From Methanobacterium sp. (GTDB lineage Archaea > Methanobacteriota > Methanobacteria > Methanobacteriales > Methanobacteriaceae), in the NCBI GenBank assembly GCA_030017655.1, contig JASEIM010000001.1, positions 62,001 through 126,000 on the forward strand: a DNA stretch of 64,000 nucleotides. The letters are read 5' to 3'. Positions 43,914 to 53,144 of the stretch are shown in pieces. Every line of letters starts with the position of its first letter. Position 1 is the first letter of the stretch. The position numbers were made by a program, and so were the translations under genes. The notes under the pieces were generated by a model. The model was not told where the DNA came from and did not search any database. It saw only the letters and a program-made list of their open reading frames with translations.

Positions 43914-44089
43914 TCAATAGAATTAGAGATATATAAGGCATATTTGGCATCTTGTCATAAAGCTTAAAAATTTTAAAAATTATAATCGAATGGATCTAGG
44001 GAATAATTATTTGATGTATATCACACAGAATAATAGCTAATTAAGAAAAATTATTGTTTTTTAAGATTAAAAGAAAAAGGGGCAGTTCA

Positions 44090-44341
44090 ATGGTAAGGGA
44101 TGATATTGACGATGGATTTATAGATGAACACATTAGATACATGCAGTTTGAAATTAAAGTGGTTGATACCATTGAAAACAGCGACCCCGAAGAATTAGAA
44201 ACCAACATAGAAAAAATCGGCTTTGTAAAAGTATTTGAAGTAGACGGTACTACATGGTTTCTTTCAGAAGATACATCCTATATTCTGGTTTTAGCAGATA
44301 CTGGATGGCATTTATATCAGAAGGCGATGAGTGCATTGTAA
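44090..44341 (+). CDS. Hypothetical 83-aa acidic protein
   Basis: From ATG 44090; the frame extends 12 codons further upstream, but a weak purine-rich stretch (AAAGGGGCAG) favours this start. Acidic with a beta-rich C-terminal half (VFEVDGTTWFLSEDTSYILVLADTGWHLYQK). No recognised domain. Confidence 0.45.
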   Translation: MVRDDIDDGFIDEHIRYMQFEIKVVDTIENSDPEELETNIEKIGFVKVFEVDGTTWFLSEDTSYILVLADTGWHLYQKAMSAL

Positions 44342-44421
44342 ATCCATGCATTAACATTTTCTAATCTAATTTTGAATTAATTTAAATATCACCAGTCCAT
44401 ATAACAGATTATGGTGAAGAA

Positions 44422-45187
44422 ATGAATAAATTAAAGATATTATCATGGAAAGTTAATGGACTGCGAAGTAGATTTAAAGGAGGATATCTAAAACAAGTTT
44501 TTGATTTAAATCCCCATATTTTATGCTTCCAGGAAGTAAAATCAACAGAAGAACAACTACCAAAAGAATTAAAAGAAATTGAAGGATATTATTCCTATTT
44601 TCAATCCTCAAAAAAGTTGAAAGGTTTTGCTGGCGTTGCAATTACACTAAAGAAAAACCAGAAAGTGTGGAAAAGAGCTTAGCAGTTCTGATTATGAAGA
44701 TGAAGGAAGAATACTAAAAGCTATTTTTGAGATTTTTATTTTATATAATATTTATTTTCCATCAGCCCAAGGCACAAAAGAAGGGCTTGAACACAAATTT
44801 AAATTCTATGAGGATTTTCTTGAGGAAATGAGAGAATTAAAGGATGAAAAGGTAATAATTTGCGGAGATTTTAATATAGCCCATAACGAGATTGATCTTG
44901 TAAATCCAGTAAATGCTGCAAAAAATGCAGGCTTTTTACCTGAAGAAAGAGCATTTTTAAATAAGTTAATGGATTTTGGGTATATTGATACTTTTAGGAT
45001 GTTTAATGGAGATCATGAAAACTTTACATGGTGGGCTTATGGCCACAATTGCAGGGAAAAGAATATAGGGATGCGTCTGGACCATTTTTTTGTATGTAAG
45101 AGCTTAAAAGATAATATTGGTTCTGCTTATGTTCTTTCTGATGTTATGGGGTCTGATCATTGCCCTATTGGGGTTAGATTATATTGA
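44422..45187 (+). pseudogene. xthA: Exonuclease III/AP endonuclease with frameshift
   Basis: The two halves 44422-44682 and 44828-45187 belong to one gene: MNKLKILSWKVNGLRSR and ILCFQEVKSTEEQLP in the first frame; SSSDYEDEGRI, then VIICGDFNIAHNEIDLVNP and MRLDHFF ... VMGSDHCPIG in the frame +1. The full span is 766 nt, i.e. 255 codons plus one base, exactly the usual ExoIII length with a single indel near 44660-44685. The catalytic residues (E of FQEVK, D and N of GDFN, D and H of SDHCP) are all retained. Recent inactivation or a sequencing error in a short A run is possible. Confidence 0.75.
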
Positions 45188-45313
45188 GAAATAATTTAAA
45201 TCTGCTTATTAACTTATATTTAAGTTCTATTACTCATCTTTTTGATTCAATTAAAAAGAAATGGAAAAATACTTTAAATAAATACAATTAAAGGATAAAT
45301 TGAGGTTAAGAAT

Positions 45314-45325
45314 ATGATTATTTGA
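45314..45325 (+). promoter_or_regulatory. ATG with strong RBS followed by in-frame TGA, upstream of the zinc-module gene
   Basis: GAGGT (45302-45306) stands 7 nt before ATG 45314. The third codon after it is TGA (45323-45325), after which the same frame stays open to 48184. It may be the original start of the zinc-module gene, inactivated by a stop, or a tiny leader peptide. Confidence 0.45.
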
Positions 45326-48184
45326 ACCTTTAATTTATTAATTAATCATGGTTGTGATCTAATCTTAAGATGTCTAAAATGTGGCGTCTATTGTTCTATT
45401 GATGAAATTAGCTGCCCGAATTGTGGTGAAATTGAGGAATTAGAATTAGATTACGATGGTTACTATTTTGGGAATTTTAGTCCACCTGAAATTGATGTAT
45501 CGAACCTTGAATTAAATTGGTCTCGTATAAAGTCAGTTTCACATGATAAAAAGCCTCATAAGTTATTTAAATCCTCAAAAACTAATTTAAAATTGCCTAT
45601 TGAACCAATTAATGATTATATAAGTTATAATCTATTAAATATTATTAGTTTTATTCCAGAAGGAATTTCTCCAATTAATCATGAACATGAAAGTATAGCT
45701 AGGAATTTTATAGCAAATGTGAAAGAAAAATATTGCAATCATCCTTTAGGAGAGATTGGGCCTCTAATTAAACCTGAAAAAAAGATAAAATGTAAAGGTT
45801 GTTTGAGTTTTAAATCACTAGATAAATTTCCTAATGAAAATAGCATTTATTGCTATTCTTGCTTAAAAGAGAAAAAATGTGAAGTTTGCGGTGAATATGA
45901 ACCCATTTATGAGTTTTTAAAAGAAGGTTATGAATTATCTACCTGTAGATATTGCTTAAAAGAGAAAACTTGTAAAAAATGCAGAGAAACTAAACCATTG
46001 AGAGAATTCATTAAAGACAGAATAGAACTTCCTAATTGCATTTTATGCACAGAAGGGAAAATATGCATAGGATGTGGAGAGACTAAATCTCATTTGAACT
46101 TTATGGATAAAGGGATAGAAAATGAATACTGTGAAAGTTGCAGACAAAAGAAGAAATGTGAAGGCTGCAGTGAATTTAAACAACGTTACAATTTTATTAT
46201 GGAAGGATTAGAGCAAACATTTTGCCCTTCATGTTTAGAAAAAAAAGAATGTAACATATGTAAGGATTTTAAGCCTCGATATAAATTTATTAAAAATGAT
46301 TCTGAAGGATCAATTTGTGATAAATGTAGAGAAACAATAAAATGTCCAGCATGCGGAATAACCAAATCGCGAATGTATTTTATTAAAAATGGTAATGAAA
46401 AAAGATACTGCACATCATGTCTTGAAGAAAAGAAATGTAAAGGTTGTAATGAAATTAAACCATTGTTTAAATTCATAAGAATGGAAAAAGAACAAGAATA
46501 TTGCTTAGAGTGTTTATCAAATAAGGAATGTAAAGGTTGTGGAGAATCAAAGCATCATTACCAATTTATAAAAAACTTAAAAGTTCAAGAATACTGTGTA
46601 GATTGTTTAGAAGAAAAAGAATGCATAATATGTAAACAAAAGAAATTTAAATATGAATTTATTGTAAATGGTATAGAAAGCGATAAATGTTCCTATTGTA
46701 TGGAAGAAAAAAAATGCATCGGATGCAATCAATTTAAACCACGTTACATCTTCTTTAGAGAAGATTTAGAACAAAAATATTGTAAATCATGCTTAGAAGA
46801 AGAAATATGTCCAAGTTGTAGAGAAATTAAGCCTTATTATCATTTTCTTGAAAATGCAAGATTAATTAGCCGCTATTATATTAATGATGAATGGGTAAAA
46901 CAAGATTATTGCAAATCATGTCGTGAAGATAAAGAATGTAAAGGTTGTGATGGACTTAGACCACGTTATAATTTCTTTTTAGACGGAATAGAAAAGGATT
47001 ATTGTGATAATTGCCGCAAAGAAAAGAAATGTCCAAGTTGTGGAAATACTAAACCAATATATGAATTTATGGAAAATAGAATAGAACAAAGATATTGTAG
47101 ATATTGTTTTGATGAAAAGGAATGTAGTATTTGTAGAGAATTGGAACCTCGTTATAGTTTCTTAAAAAATGGTATAGAAACTGATATATGTAATCTTTGT
47201 AGCGAAGAGAAGGAATGTATTGGTTGTAATAAGATTAAAACATTGCGTGAATTTAATAAAGATGGAAAAATAGGAGATTACTGCATTTATTGCGTGGAAG
47301 AGAAAAAATGTAATACTTGTGGACGTATAGAGCCCAGATATAATTTTATTTCATTTAATATGGAACTTTCTGTATGCAAGTTTTGTGTAGATGATAAAGT
47401 TTGTTTAAAATGTGGAGAAACCAAATCCCTACGTGATTTCATTAAAAATGGCATAGAACAACAATACTGTAATTCATGTACTAAAACTAAAAGATGTTTA
47501 GGATGTGGACAATTAAAGAATTCTCATGAATTCATTATTGATGGCAGGAAACAAAAATACTGTATTTCTTGCCTTAGGTTGAAAAGATGTGAAAAATGCG
47601 ATAATCTCGAGCCTCGCTATGAATTTCTTAAAGATGGCAAAGAGCTTTCAAAATGTAGATATTGTAGGGAAAAGAAAAGATGTAAGAGTTGTGGAAACAC
47701 TAAATCATTAAGAAGATACGTAATAAATGGAATTGTGACTGATTATTGCAATATCTGCATGGAAGAAAAGAAATGTAAAGGATGTAAAGAGATTAAACCT
47801 CGTTATAACTTTTATAAAAATGGTAAAAAAATAAAATATTGTAATTTATGTATAAAAGAAAAAAGATGTTTAGAATGCGGAGAACTAGAACCTCGTAGAA
47901 AATTTTATAAAAATGGAAAAGAACTTCCGGTTTGTAAATATTGCTTTAAAAAGAAGATGTGTAGAAGTTGTGGAGAATTTAAACCCCGTCGAAAGTTTCG
48001 TATAAATGGAAAAGAATCAAAATACTGTATAGATTGCAAAAAAGAAAAGAAATGTTTTGGTTGTGGAAAAACTAAACCAAAACATAAATTTGTAAAAAAT
48101 AAAATTGAATATAATATTTGCCGGAAATGTAAAAGAAAAGCAGAAGGTAAAGAAAATATTATAGAGCGTTTATTTAGAATCTAA
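45326..48184 (+). CDS. Tandem CxxC-CxxC (zinc-module) repeat protein, 25 units
   Basis: Open frame from 45326; the first conventional start inside it is TTG 45593 (863 aa). Upstream codons encode a zinc ribbon (RCLKCGVYCSIDEISCPNCGE), so the natural product is probably longer. After about 65 residues come 25 consecutive units of 31 residues with consensus C-x2-C-x3-KPRYxFIKNGIExxYC-x2-C-x-EEK. Unit 1 is 29 residues and unit 12 has a 12-residue insert. Single units resemble the treble-clef module seen once in phage HNH/endonuclease-VII-type proteins (KxCxxCxxxKxxxxF). No enzyme domain was found. A Zn-binding nucleic-acid or protein-binding array is inferred. Confidence 0.7.
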   Translation, partial: TFNLLINHGCDLILRCLKCGVYCSIDEISCPNCGEIEELELDYDGYYFGNFSPPEIDVSNLELNWSRIKSVSHDKKPHKLFKSSKTNLKLPIEPINDYISYNLLNIISFIPEGISPINHEHESIARNFIANVKEKYCNHPLGEIGPLIKPEKKIKCKGCLSFKSLDKFPNENSIYCYSCLKEKKCEVCGEYEPIYEFLKEGYELSTCRYCLKEKTCKKCRETKPLREFIKDRIELPNCILCTEGKICIGCGETKSHLNFMDKGIENEYCESCRQKKKCEGCSEFKQRYNFIMEGLEQTFCPSCLEKKECNICKDFKPRYKFIKNDSEGSICDKCRETIKCPACGITKSRMYFIKNGNEKRYCTSCLEEKKCKGCNEIKPLFKFIRMEKEQEYCLECLSNKECKGCGESKHHYQFIKNLKVQEYCVDCLEEKECIICKQKKFKYEFIVNGIESDKCSYCMEEKKCIGCNQFKPRYIFFREDLEQKYCKSCLEEEICPSCREIKPYYHFLENARLISRYYINDEWVKQDYCKSCREDKECKGCDGLRPRYNFFLDGIEKDYCDNCRKEKKCPSCGNTKPIYEFMENRIEQRYCRYCFDEKECSICRELEPRYSFLKNGIETDICNLCSEEKECIGCNKIKTLREFNKDGKIGDYCIYCVEEKKCNTCGRIEPRYNFISFNMELSVCKFCVDDKVCLKCGETKSLRDFIKNGIEQQYCNSCTKTKRCLGCGQLKNSHEFIIDGRKQKYCISCLRLKRCEKCDNLEPRYEFLKDGKELSKCRYCREKKRCKSCGNTKSLRRYVINGIVTDYCNICMEEKKCKGCKEIKPRYNFYKNGKKIKYCNLCIKEKRCLECGELEPRRKFYKNGKELPVCKYCFKKKMCRSCGEFKPRRKFRINGKESKYCIDCKKEKKCFGCGKTKPKHKFVKNKIEYNICRKCKRKAEGKENIIERLFRI
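45786..48140. repeat. 93-bp coding repeats (25 copies)
   Basis: The zinc-module gene shows a 93-bp period in the positions of TGT/TGC codons. Copies are diverged in sequence but almost constant in length. In the last nine units a three-unit (279-bp) super-repeat is visible: an EPRYEF...ELSxC type, a TKSLRxF...YCNxC type, and a third type. Confidence 0.75.
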
Positions 48185-48221
48185 AATAAAAGCTAAGACT
48201 GGGAGAATTAATTAGTTAAAT

Positions 48222-51200
48222 TCATGATTTTATATTTTTAATAGCAATCTGGACTGCTTTCACAACATAATAAACAGGATCATTTTCAATTTTTTCTAAA
48301 TAAGGTAATGCTCGAGGATCATTAATCTTAGATAATGCCTTAACTGCATATTGACGAACTTGGGGCTTTTCATCATTTAAAAGATCAATCAACGAATCAA
48401 CTGCTTTAGGATCTTTAATTTTTCCAAGTGCTGATGCAGCTAAACGCCTAACATTTCCATCTTCATCATTTAAGGCATCACATAAGACATTAACAAAATA
48501 TGGATTTTTAGTTTTCCCCAATTTATATGCAGCATCAGCTCGTTTTTTTCCAAGAAGACTATATTGAAGCGTATTAACAATCTCTTGATGCTCCTCACTA
48601 ATTTCATAATTTTCATCTTGATTACATTTTTTTAAAATATTTATACATTCTTTTACCTCTTCATGATCTGGGAAAAACTCTAAAACTCGGTTATAGCAAT
48701 ACATTGCCGTTTGGTATTCTTCAAGATAGTGAAATGAAGCTCCAAGTAAATACCATGCGTTAAAATCTTTTAAATTAATCTCAATACAGTTAACAGCACA
48801 CTTTATTACTTCATTATAATCCTCTAAATTCAGATGCGACACTCCTTTATTGTAAAGAGCTAAAGAATTTTGTGGATCTAATTTTAAAGCACTATCATAA
48901 GATTTTATTGCTTTATGATGGTCACCATTATATTCAAATGATAATCCTTCTTCTATTAACCTAAATATCTCATTAGAATCAAATTCGGTGGTTATGTCTA
49001 TTATCTCTTTTTCTCCCATTTCATTTAATAATTTATTTAATAATAAAACAGAACCCTTTTTATGGGCTGGTTTTATTTTGGCGCCACATGAAAAGGAATA
49101 AATACAGAGACCACAACCTCTCTTACAACCACATTTTTTAACAAGATTAAGAGCAATTTTAGTTAAATCACCAAAAATGTCAACACATTTTTCTGATAAT
49201 CCTATACCACCTTCATATGAATCATAAATGAAAATAGTTGCTGTATTAGTATAGGGATGGAAATCAGTAGAAAAAGTACCAATGTCACATCTATCACAAA
49301 GAACCTTTAGAGGTAGCATAGTGGAAAGTAAATTTTCGGCTCCTGAAATTGAATATTTAACTATTTCAGGGTCTTTAGATAATTTTTCTAAGTCATTAAG
49401 AGTTGAATCTGGAATATTAAACCAGATTCCTTTAGTTTTAAATTTTAAAGTAGGAACATCAATTTTTTCATAATTAATTTTACGTTTTTTATCATATTCA
49501 AATTTATAAAAATCAATAATTAATTCTAATTCTCCATAATATAAATCTAAAAACCCGATTTTTTCAGTTTTAATAACTCTAATAATATTTAAATCAATTC
49601 GTTTTTCAGAATTTTTTCTAAATTCAATATTTTGTTTTTCAACGAATATTTTTTTATTATGATGATCAAAATTCTTTACAATATATGTATTACCTTGATA
49701 TGGGCGCGTAGCACCTTTAAAAGAGATTAAATAGGCATCTTCTCTATTTAATGATTCCAATACTTTTCGATTATATATTATTTTAAATTCTTCAACAGCA
49801 ATTTGTTGTAAGGGAATATCAACGGAAGGATTATCAGGTCCATTATTTCCTATTTTTGTATATTCCCAGCCATAAATTCCTTTATGTAAGCCTAAAGCTA
49901 TTGCTTTATCCATTGCTGATTCATTAACATTAAAAAAATTAAAATCGTTATCACTAAGAGGTAATTCAGAAGCAGCAAATATAAGATGATTAGCTATTAT
50001 TTTTTCATTATCTAAATCTAATGTTGCATTTTCATTAGAACCCTTTAAAACATAATTTGGATTTTTCATAATAAACTGATTTAAAGGATCATTTGTACCC
50101 ATCAAAACAGCTATTGAACTATTATTACCTCTTCCTGCCCTTCCTAATTGCTGCCAAGTTGAAATTAAAGTTCCAGGATATCCTGAAATTATAACTGCAT
50201 CTAAACTACCTATATCTATCCCTAATTCAAGAGCATTAGTACTTATAACTCCTAAATATTTTCTATTTTTTAAACCACTTTCAATTTCCCTTCTTTCTTT
50301 AACTGGATATTGGGCCCTATAAGGAGCTATAGAATTATATATATCTTTATTTTTATCTTTAAGATACTCTTTGACTTTTGAACTTATGGTTTCTGCCATA
50401 TTTCTAGTTCTAGAAAAACATAAGGTCTGAATATCATTTAAAACAAACATTGAGATTAAATCACGTGTATCAAATAAAATGGAATTATCTTTAACATTAA
50501 ATGGATTAAAAAATACAAAAGTTTTTTCCCCTTTATTTGAATAATCTTTATCAACAAGTTCAACTTTTTTCCCAATCAATTTCTCGCTAAATTCAACTGG
50601 ATTGGCTAATGTGGCAGAAGATAGAATAAATTGAGGATTTGAACCATAATAATTACATATTCTCATTAAACGCTTAATTAATAGTGCAACATTGGATCCA
50701 AAAACGCCTCTGTATTTGTGTGCTTCATCAATAACAATATACTTTAAATTTGAATAAAATCGGCACCATTGAAAATGCCAAAAAAGCGTTTGGTGAATCA
50801 TATGAGGGTTTGTAATTATGATCCTGGCCTCTAGACGCGCTAATGCTCTTTCTACACTGTCTATATCTTTATCATATTTATGAGGATTAATCTTTATTTG
50901 AGTTTCTTTTTCATACTCTTTAATCTTAAGAAGCTGGTCGCTGCTTAAGGCTTTGGCAGGGTAAATATAGAGGGCAGTGGCATTTTTATCCTCTGCTAAA
51001 GTATCTAAAATTGGCAAATTAAATGCTAAAGTTTTTCCAGATGCTGTAGGAGTTGTTATTATTACATTCTTTCCATCTTTTACAAGTTCAAAAACTCTGC
51101 ATTGATGTTTAAAAAGTTTAAAATTATTTTTATTAAGATATTGAATTAATCTGGGATTTAAATCTTCTAAATAACAATATTCTCCTTTTTTAGATGGTCT

Positions 51201-51290
51201 TTGGTCTATGTATTCGATTTTATCAATGAAATTCTTATCAAATTTGAGATTTTCAAGTATTTTTTCAATTTTTTCATCGGTAGTTAACAT
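48222..51290 (-). CDS. DEAH-box helicase with DUF1998, fused to TPR and HEAT repeats (MrfA-like)
   Basis: 1022 aa. Helicase motif I TTPTASGKT (79-87), motif II VIDEAHKYRG (about 187), motif III LSSATLANP, motif VI QQLGRAGRGN. The DUF1998-type Cys cluster (CGCKRGCGLCIYSFSCG) is at about 715-732. This core is the MrfA/YprA/Lhr-like layout, a 3'-5' helicase linked to DNA repair or defense. Residues about 775-875 add three TPRs, and 895-1022 add HEAT/PBS-lyase-like repeats (NVRRLAASALGKIKDPKAV). ATG 51290 with GGTGG 4 nt upstream. Last gene of a four-gene leftward operon. Confidence 0.78.
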   Translation of the reverse strand: MLTTDEKIEKILENLKFDKNFIDKIEYIDQRPSKKGEYCYLEDLNPRLIQYLNKNNFKLFKHQCRVFELVKDGKNVIITTPTASGKTLAFNLPILDTLAEDKNATALYIYPAKALSSDQLLKIKEYEKETQIKINPHKYDKDIDSVERALARLEARIIITNPHMIHQTLFWHFQWCRFYSNLKYIVIDEAHKYRGVFGSNVALLIKRLMRICNYYGSNPQFILSSATLANPVEFSEKLIGKKVELVDKDYSNKGEKTFVFFNPFNVKDNSILFDTRDLISMFVLNDIQTLCFSRTRNMAETISSKVKEYLKDKNKDIYNSIAPYRAQYPVKERREIESGLKNRKYLGVISTNALELGIDIGSLDAVIISGYPGTLISTWQQLGRAGRGNNSSIAVLMGTNDPLNQFIMKNPNYVLKGSNENATLDLDNEKIIANHLIFAASELPLSDNDFNFFNVNESAMDKAIALGLHKGIYGWEYTKIGNNGPDNPSVDIPLQQIAVEEFKIIYNRKVLESLNREDAYLISFKGATRPYQGNTYIVKNFDHHNKKIFVEKQNIEFRKNSEKRIDLNIIRVIKTEKIGFLDLYYGELELIIDFYKFEYDKKRKINYEKIDVPTLKFKTKGIWFNIPDSTLNDLEKLSKDPEIVKYSISGAENLLSTMLPLKVLCDRCDIGTFSTDFHPYTNTATIFIYDSYEGGIGLSEKCVDIFGDLTKIALNLVKKCGCKRGCGLCIYSFSCGAKIKPAHKKGSVLLLNKLLNEMGEKEIIDITTEFDSNEIFRLIEEGLSFEYNGDHHKAIKSYDSALKLDPQNSLALYNKGVSHLNLEDYNEVIKCAVNCIEINLKDFNAWYLLGASFHYLEEYQTAMYCYNRVLEFFPDHEEVKECINILKKCNQDENYEISEEHQEIVNTLQYSLLGKKRADAAYKLGKTKNPYFVNVLCDALNDEDGNVRRLAASALGKIKDPKAVDSLIDLLNDEKPQVRQYAVKALSKINDPRALPYLEKIENDPVYYVVKAVQIAIKNIKS

Positions 51291-51310
51291 TATCCACCAA
51301 ACTTGATTTT

Positions 51311-52105
51311 TCAGGGAATAATCTGTTTTTTATAATCAGGATAACTATAAATACCAGTTACTAAAAGATAATGGTTTTTATATTCTCCAATAATACGAGA
51401 TAATCCTATTCTAAGATAAAGAAGGCTTTTATTGAGTAAATATTCAACATGAAAGTTTAATTTTTCTGGATTTAAATTTCTATCAAGATGAGTATTGAAA
51501 TATTTATGAAAAGCACAATCAGTAATTGGTAAATCGTATTCTTCTCCTGATAAATCAGAAAATAATATTCTATGCTGTTTTTTCCATTTAATGAATTTAA
51601 TTCTATTAACTTTTTTAGCTTTTATAGTACCTATAGAACGGTTCCCATGGTTTTTAAGAATATATTGATTCTTAATGATCTTTGTTCCAAATATACTACT
51701 TATATCAGGATCTATTATTGATTCAATGAAATTCCTACTTTCTTTTTCGTTTAGACTACCCTTTAAAACTGGTTTAGAGCAAGGATTCAATAAATAATCT
51801 TCAGTATGTGGAGAAATTGGATAAGGTCTTATTAAATCAAATTCAATCTTTGCAAAAGGTTTAACTACTCTATTACCTTCAATATCAAAAAGATAACGTT
51901 CATGAACATTTTTATAAGGAATTATAGGCCTTATATGGTTTAATTCACTATCAAAACCAAATATACAAACTTTATCACCTTTCATACGGCTTACATCAGT
52001 TATTGTTAATATTACTCCATCATTAGGAAAAAATCTATTACCAATATTGTTATTGGAATATTTTTCATAATTTTTATTTTCTATGATTTCAGAAGAGTTT
52101 TTCAA
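51311..52105 (-). CDS. Dual-OB-domain-like protein of the DUF488/helicase operon
   Basis: 264 aa. GVILTITDVSRMKGDKVCIFGFD followed by HIRPIIP resembles the opening of dual-OB-containing proteins (xxxxR-K-x-GR-C-xAGxD...WIRPV). The rest is beta-rich. TTG 52105 is preferred over TTG 52129: GGTGG lies 7 nt upstream, and the TTG overlaps the stop of the preceding gene (TTGA), the usual coupling geometry. Probably a nucleic-acid- or modification-recognising partner of the helicase; assignment tentative. Confidence 0.45.
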   Translation of the reverse strand: MKNSSEIIENKNYEKYSNNNIGNRFFPNDGVILTITDVSRMKGDKVCIFGFDSELNHIRPIIPYKNVHERYLFDIEGNRVVKPFAKIEFDLIRPYPISPHTEDYLLNPCSKPVLKGSLNEKESRNFIESIIDPDISSIFGTKIIKNQYILKNHGNRSIGTIKAKKVNRIKFIKWKKQHRILFSDLSGEEYDLPITDCAFHKYFNTHLDRNLNPEKLNFHVEYLLNKSLLYLRIGLSRIIGEYKNHYLLVTGIYSYPDYKKQIIP

Positions 52106-52524
52106 AGATGCACCACCTTTATGCCCCAATTATGTTTTAGATAATCAGCCAAAATGCCTCTATGACAATCTTCTGCTGAAGGTTCACTGCAAAGGAAGCA
52201 GGTTCTCTTTTTAAAAAAGTTTTTATCCAGTTTCTCTAACACTTTTCTTTTTTCTAAGAGCTCTAAATATTCTTTAGAATAAGCATCCCAATCTTTTACT
52301 TTTTTTCTTAATTCTTTAGTTGGAGCTAGAAATTCAAAATGATAATAGTCAATACCAGCAATTTTTTTTAAAAAAAATTCCAAATCACGTTTTTTAGTAA
52401 ATGCAGCTAATTGGGAAGTATTATTAAGCCTAACATCCACTATCTGCTCTATTTTATTGTCTTCAAGTATTTTGAAGAATTCTTCTGCAGTTTTCCGAGT
52501 AAATCCAATTGTATAAATTATCAT
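52102..52524 (-). CDS. DUF488 family protein (second)
   Basis: 140 aa. IYTIGFTRKTAEEFFKILED, VDVRLNNTSQLAAFTK and the C-terminal CFLCSEPSAEDCHRGILADYL are the three conserved DUF488 segments, with the invariant Asp/Arg and Cys-His residues. Function unknown. Overlaps the dual-OB-like gene by 4 nt and follows the first DUF488 gene after 6 nt. Confidence 0.75.
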   Translation of the reverse strand: MIIYTIGFTRKTAEEFFKILEDNKIEQIVDVRLNNTSQLAAFTKKRDLEFFLKKIAGIDYYHFEFLAPTKELRKKVKDWDAYSKEYLELLEKRKVLEKLDKNFFKKRTCFLCSEPSAEDCHRGILADYLKHNWGIKVVHL

Positions 52525-52530
52525 ATTCTA

Positions 52531-52995
52531 TCAAAATAGGGTTATTTGGATATCTTTATCTATTTTACCCTTTTTTCTTATATGAATTACTTTTAAACCT
52601 TTTTTAATTAGAGTTTGAGTTATTAGATTATGTCTATGGCAGCTTTTAGGATCTTCTTCGCTACACATAAGAACTAAGTTTTTATCTTTATTTAATTCAA
52701 TTATTTTGTCTATCCCTTCTTTATAATGGTTACTTTCGGCAATTAAATCATAATTCGCTTTTCCATCCGTATAATACTTCTCATCTTTGGGTTTTCCACC
52801 TACATAATTTCCCATGAAGGTATAATCAATATTATTTTCTTTTAGTGTTTTTTTGATATTATCACGATTAAAATGAGGAACAAACTTACTATAGGGCGAA
52901 CTACGCACATCTACAACTAATTGGATTTCAAATGATTTCAGTAACTCAATAAATGATTCTTGAGTAATATTGCTATGGCCTATAGTGTATATCAT
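52531..52995 (-). CDS. DUF488 family protein (first)
   Basis: 154 aa. IYTIGHSNITQESFIELLKS, VDVRSSPYSKFVPHFN, and LMCSEEDPKSCHRHNLI identify DUF488 (YeaO-like). The paralogue next to it has lost the H of TIGHS. Paired DUF488 genes with a helicase suggest a DNA-processing or defense unit. First gene of the four-gene operon (52995 to 48222). Confidence 0.78.
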   Translation of the reverse strand: MIYTIGHSNITQESFIELLKSFEIQLVVDVRSSPYSKFVPHFNRDNIKKTLKENNIDYTFMGNYVGGKPKDEKYYTDGKANYDLIAESNHYKEGIDKIIELNKDKNLVLMCSEEDPKSCHRHNLITQTLIKKGLKVIHIRKKGKIDKDIQITLF

Positions 52996-53144
52996 GTTAT
53001 CATTAATTTTATTGCTTCATTTAATAATAATATTAATTACTATTAAATAATATGGCCTAAATTACCTTTTTAATACTTTTAGACATTCAGATATGAAAAG
53101 TAACTTTTATTTTTAGGAAATAAAGATAATAATTGGTGGAAAAA

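Larger units (their letters stand above)
43174..44089. other. Long gene-poor region with decayed ORF fragments
   Basis: About 900 bases. Two protein-like but start-less minus-strand fragments are present (43471-43605 and 43680-43913, listed separately). The rest is AT-rich with long T runs, for example around 43388 and 43560, that could act as terminators. No RNA gene recognised. Confidence 0.45.

Noticed and set aside
44422..45187. Two separate small genes
   Set aside because: Both parts are consecutive segments of one exonuclease III in adjacent frames, with combined length equal to the normal enzyme plus one base.
45786..48140. Regular 93-bp periodicity as a CRISPR-like array
   Set aside because: The repeats are coding, diverged and contiguous without unique spacers; the period follows conserved Cys codons.
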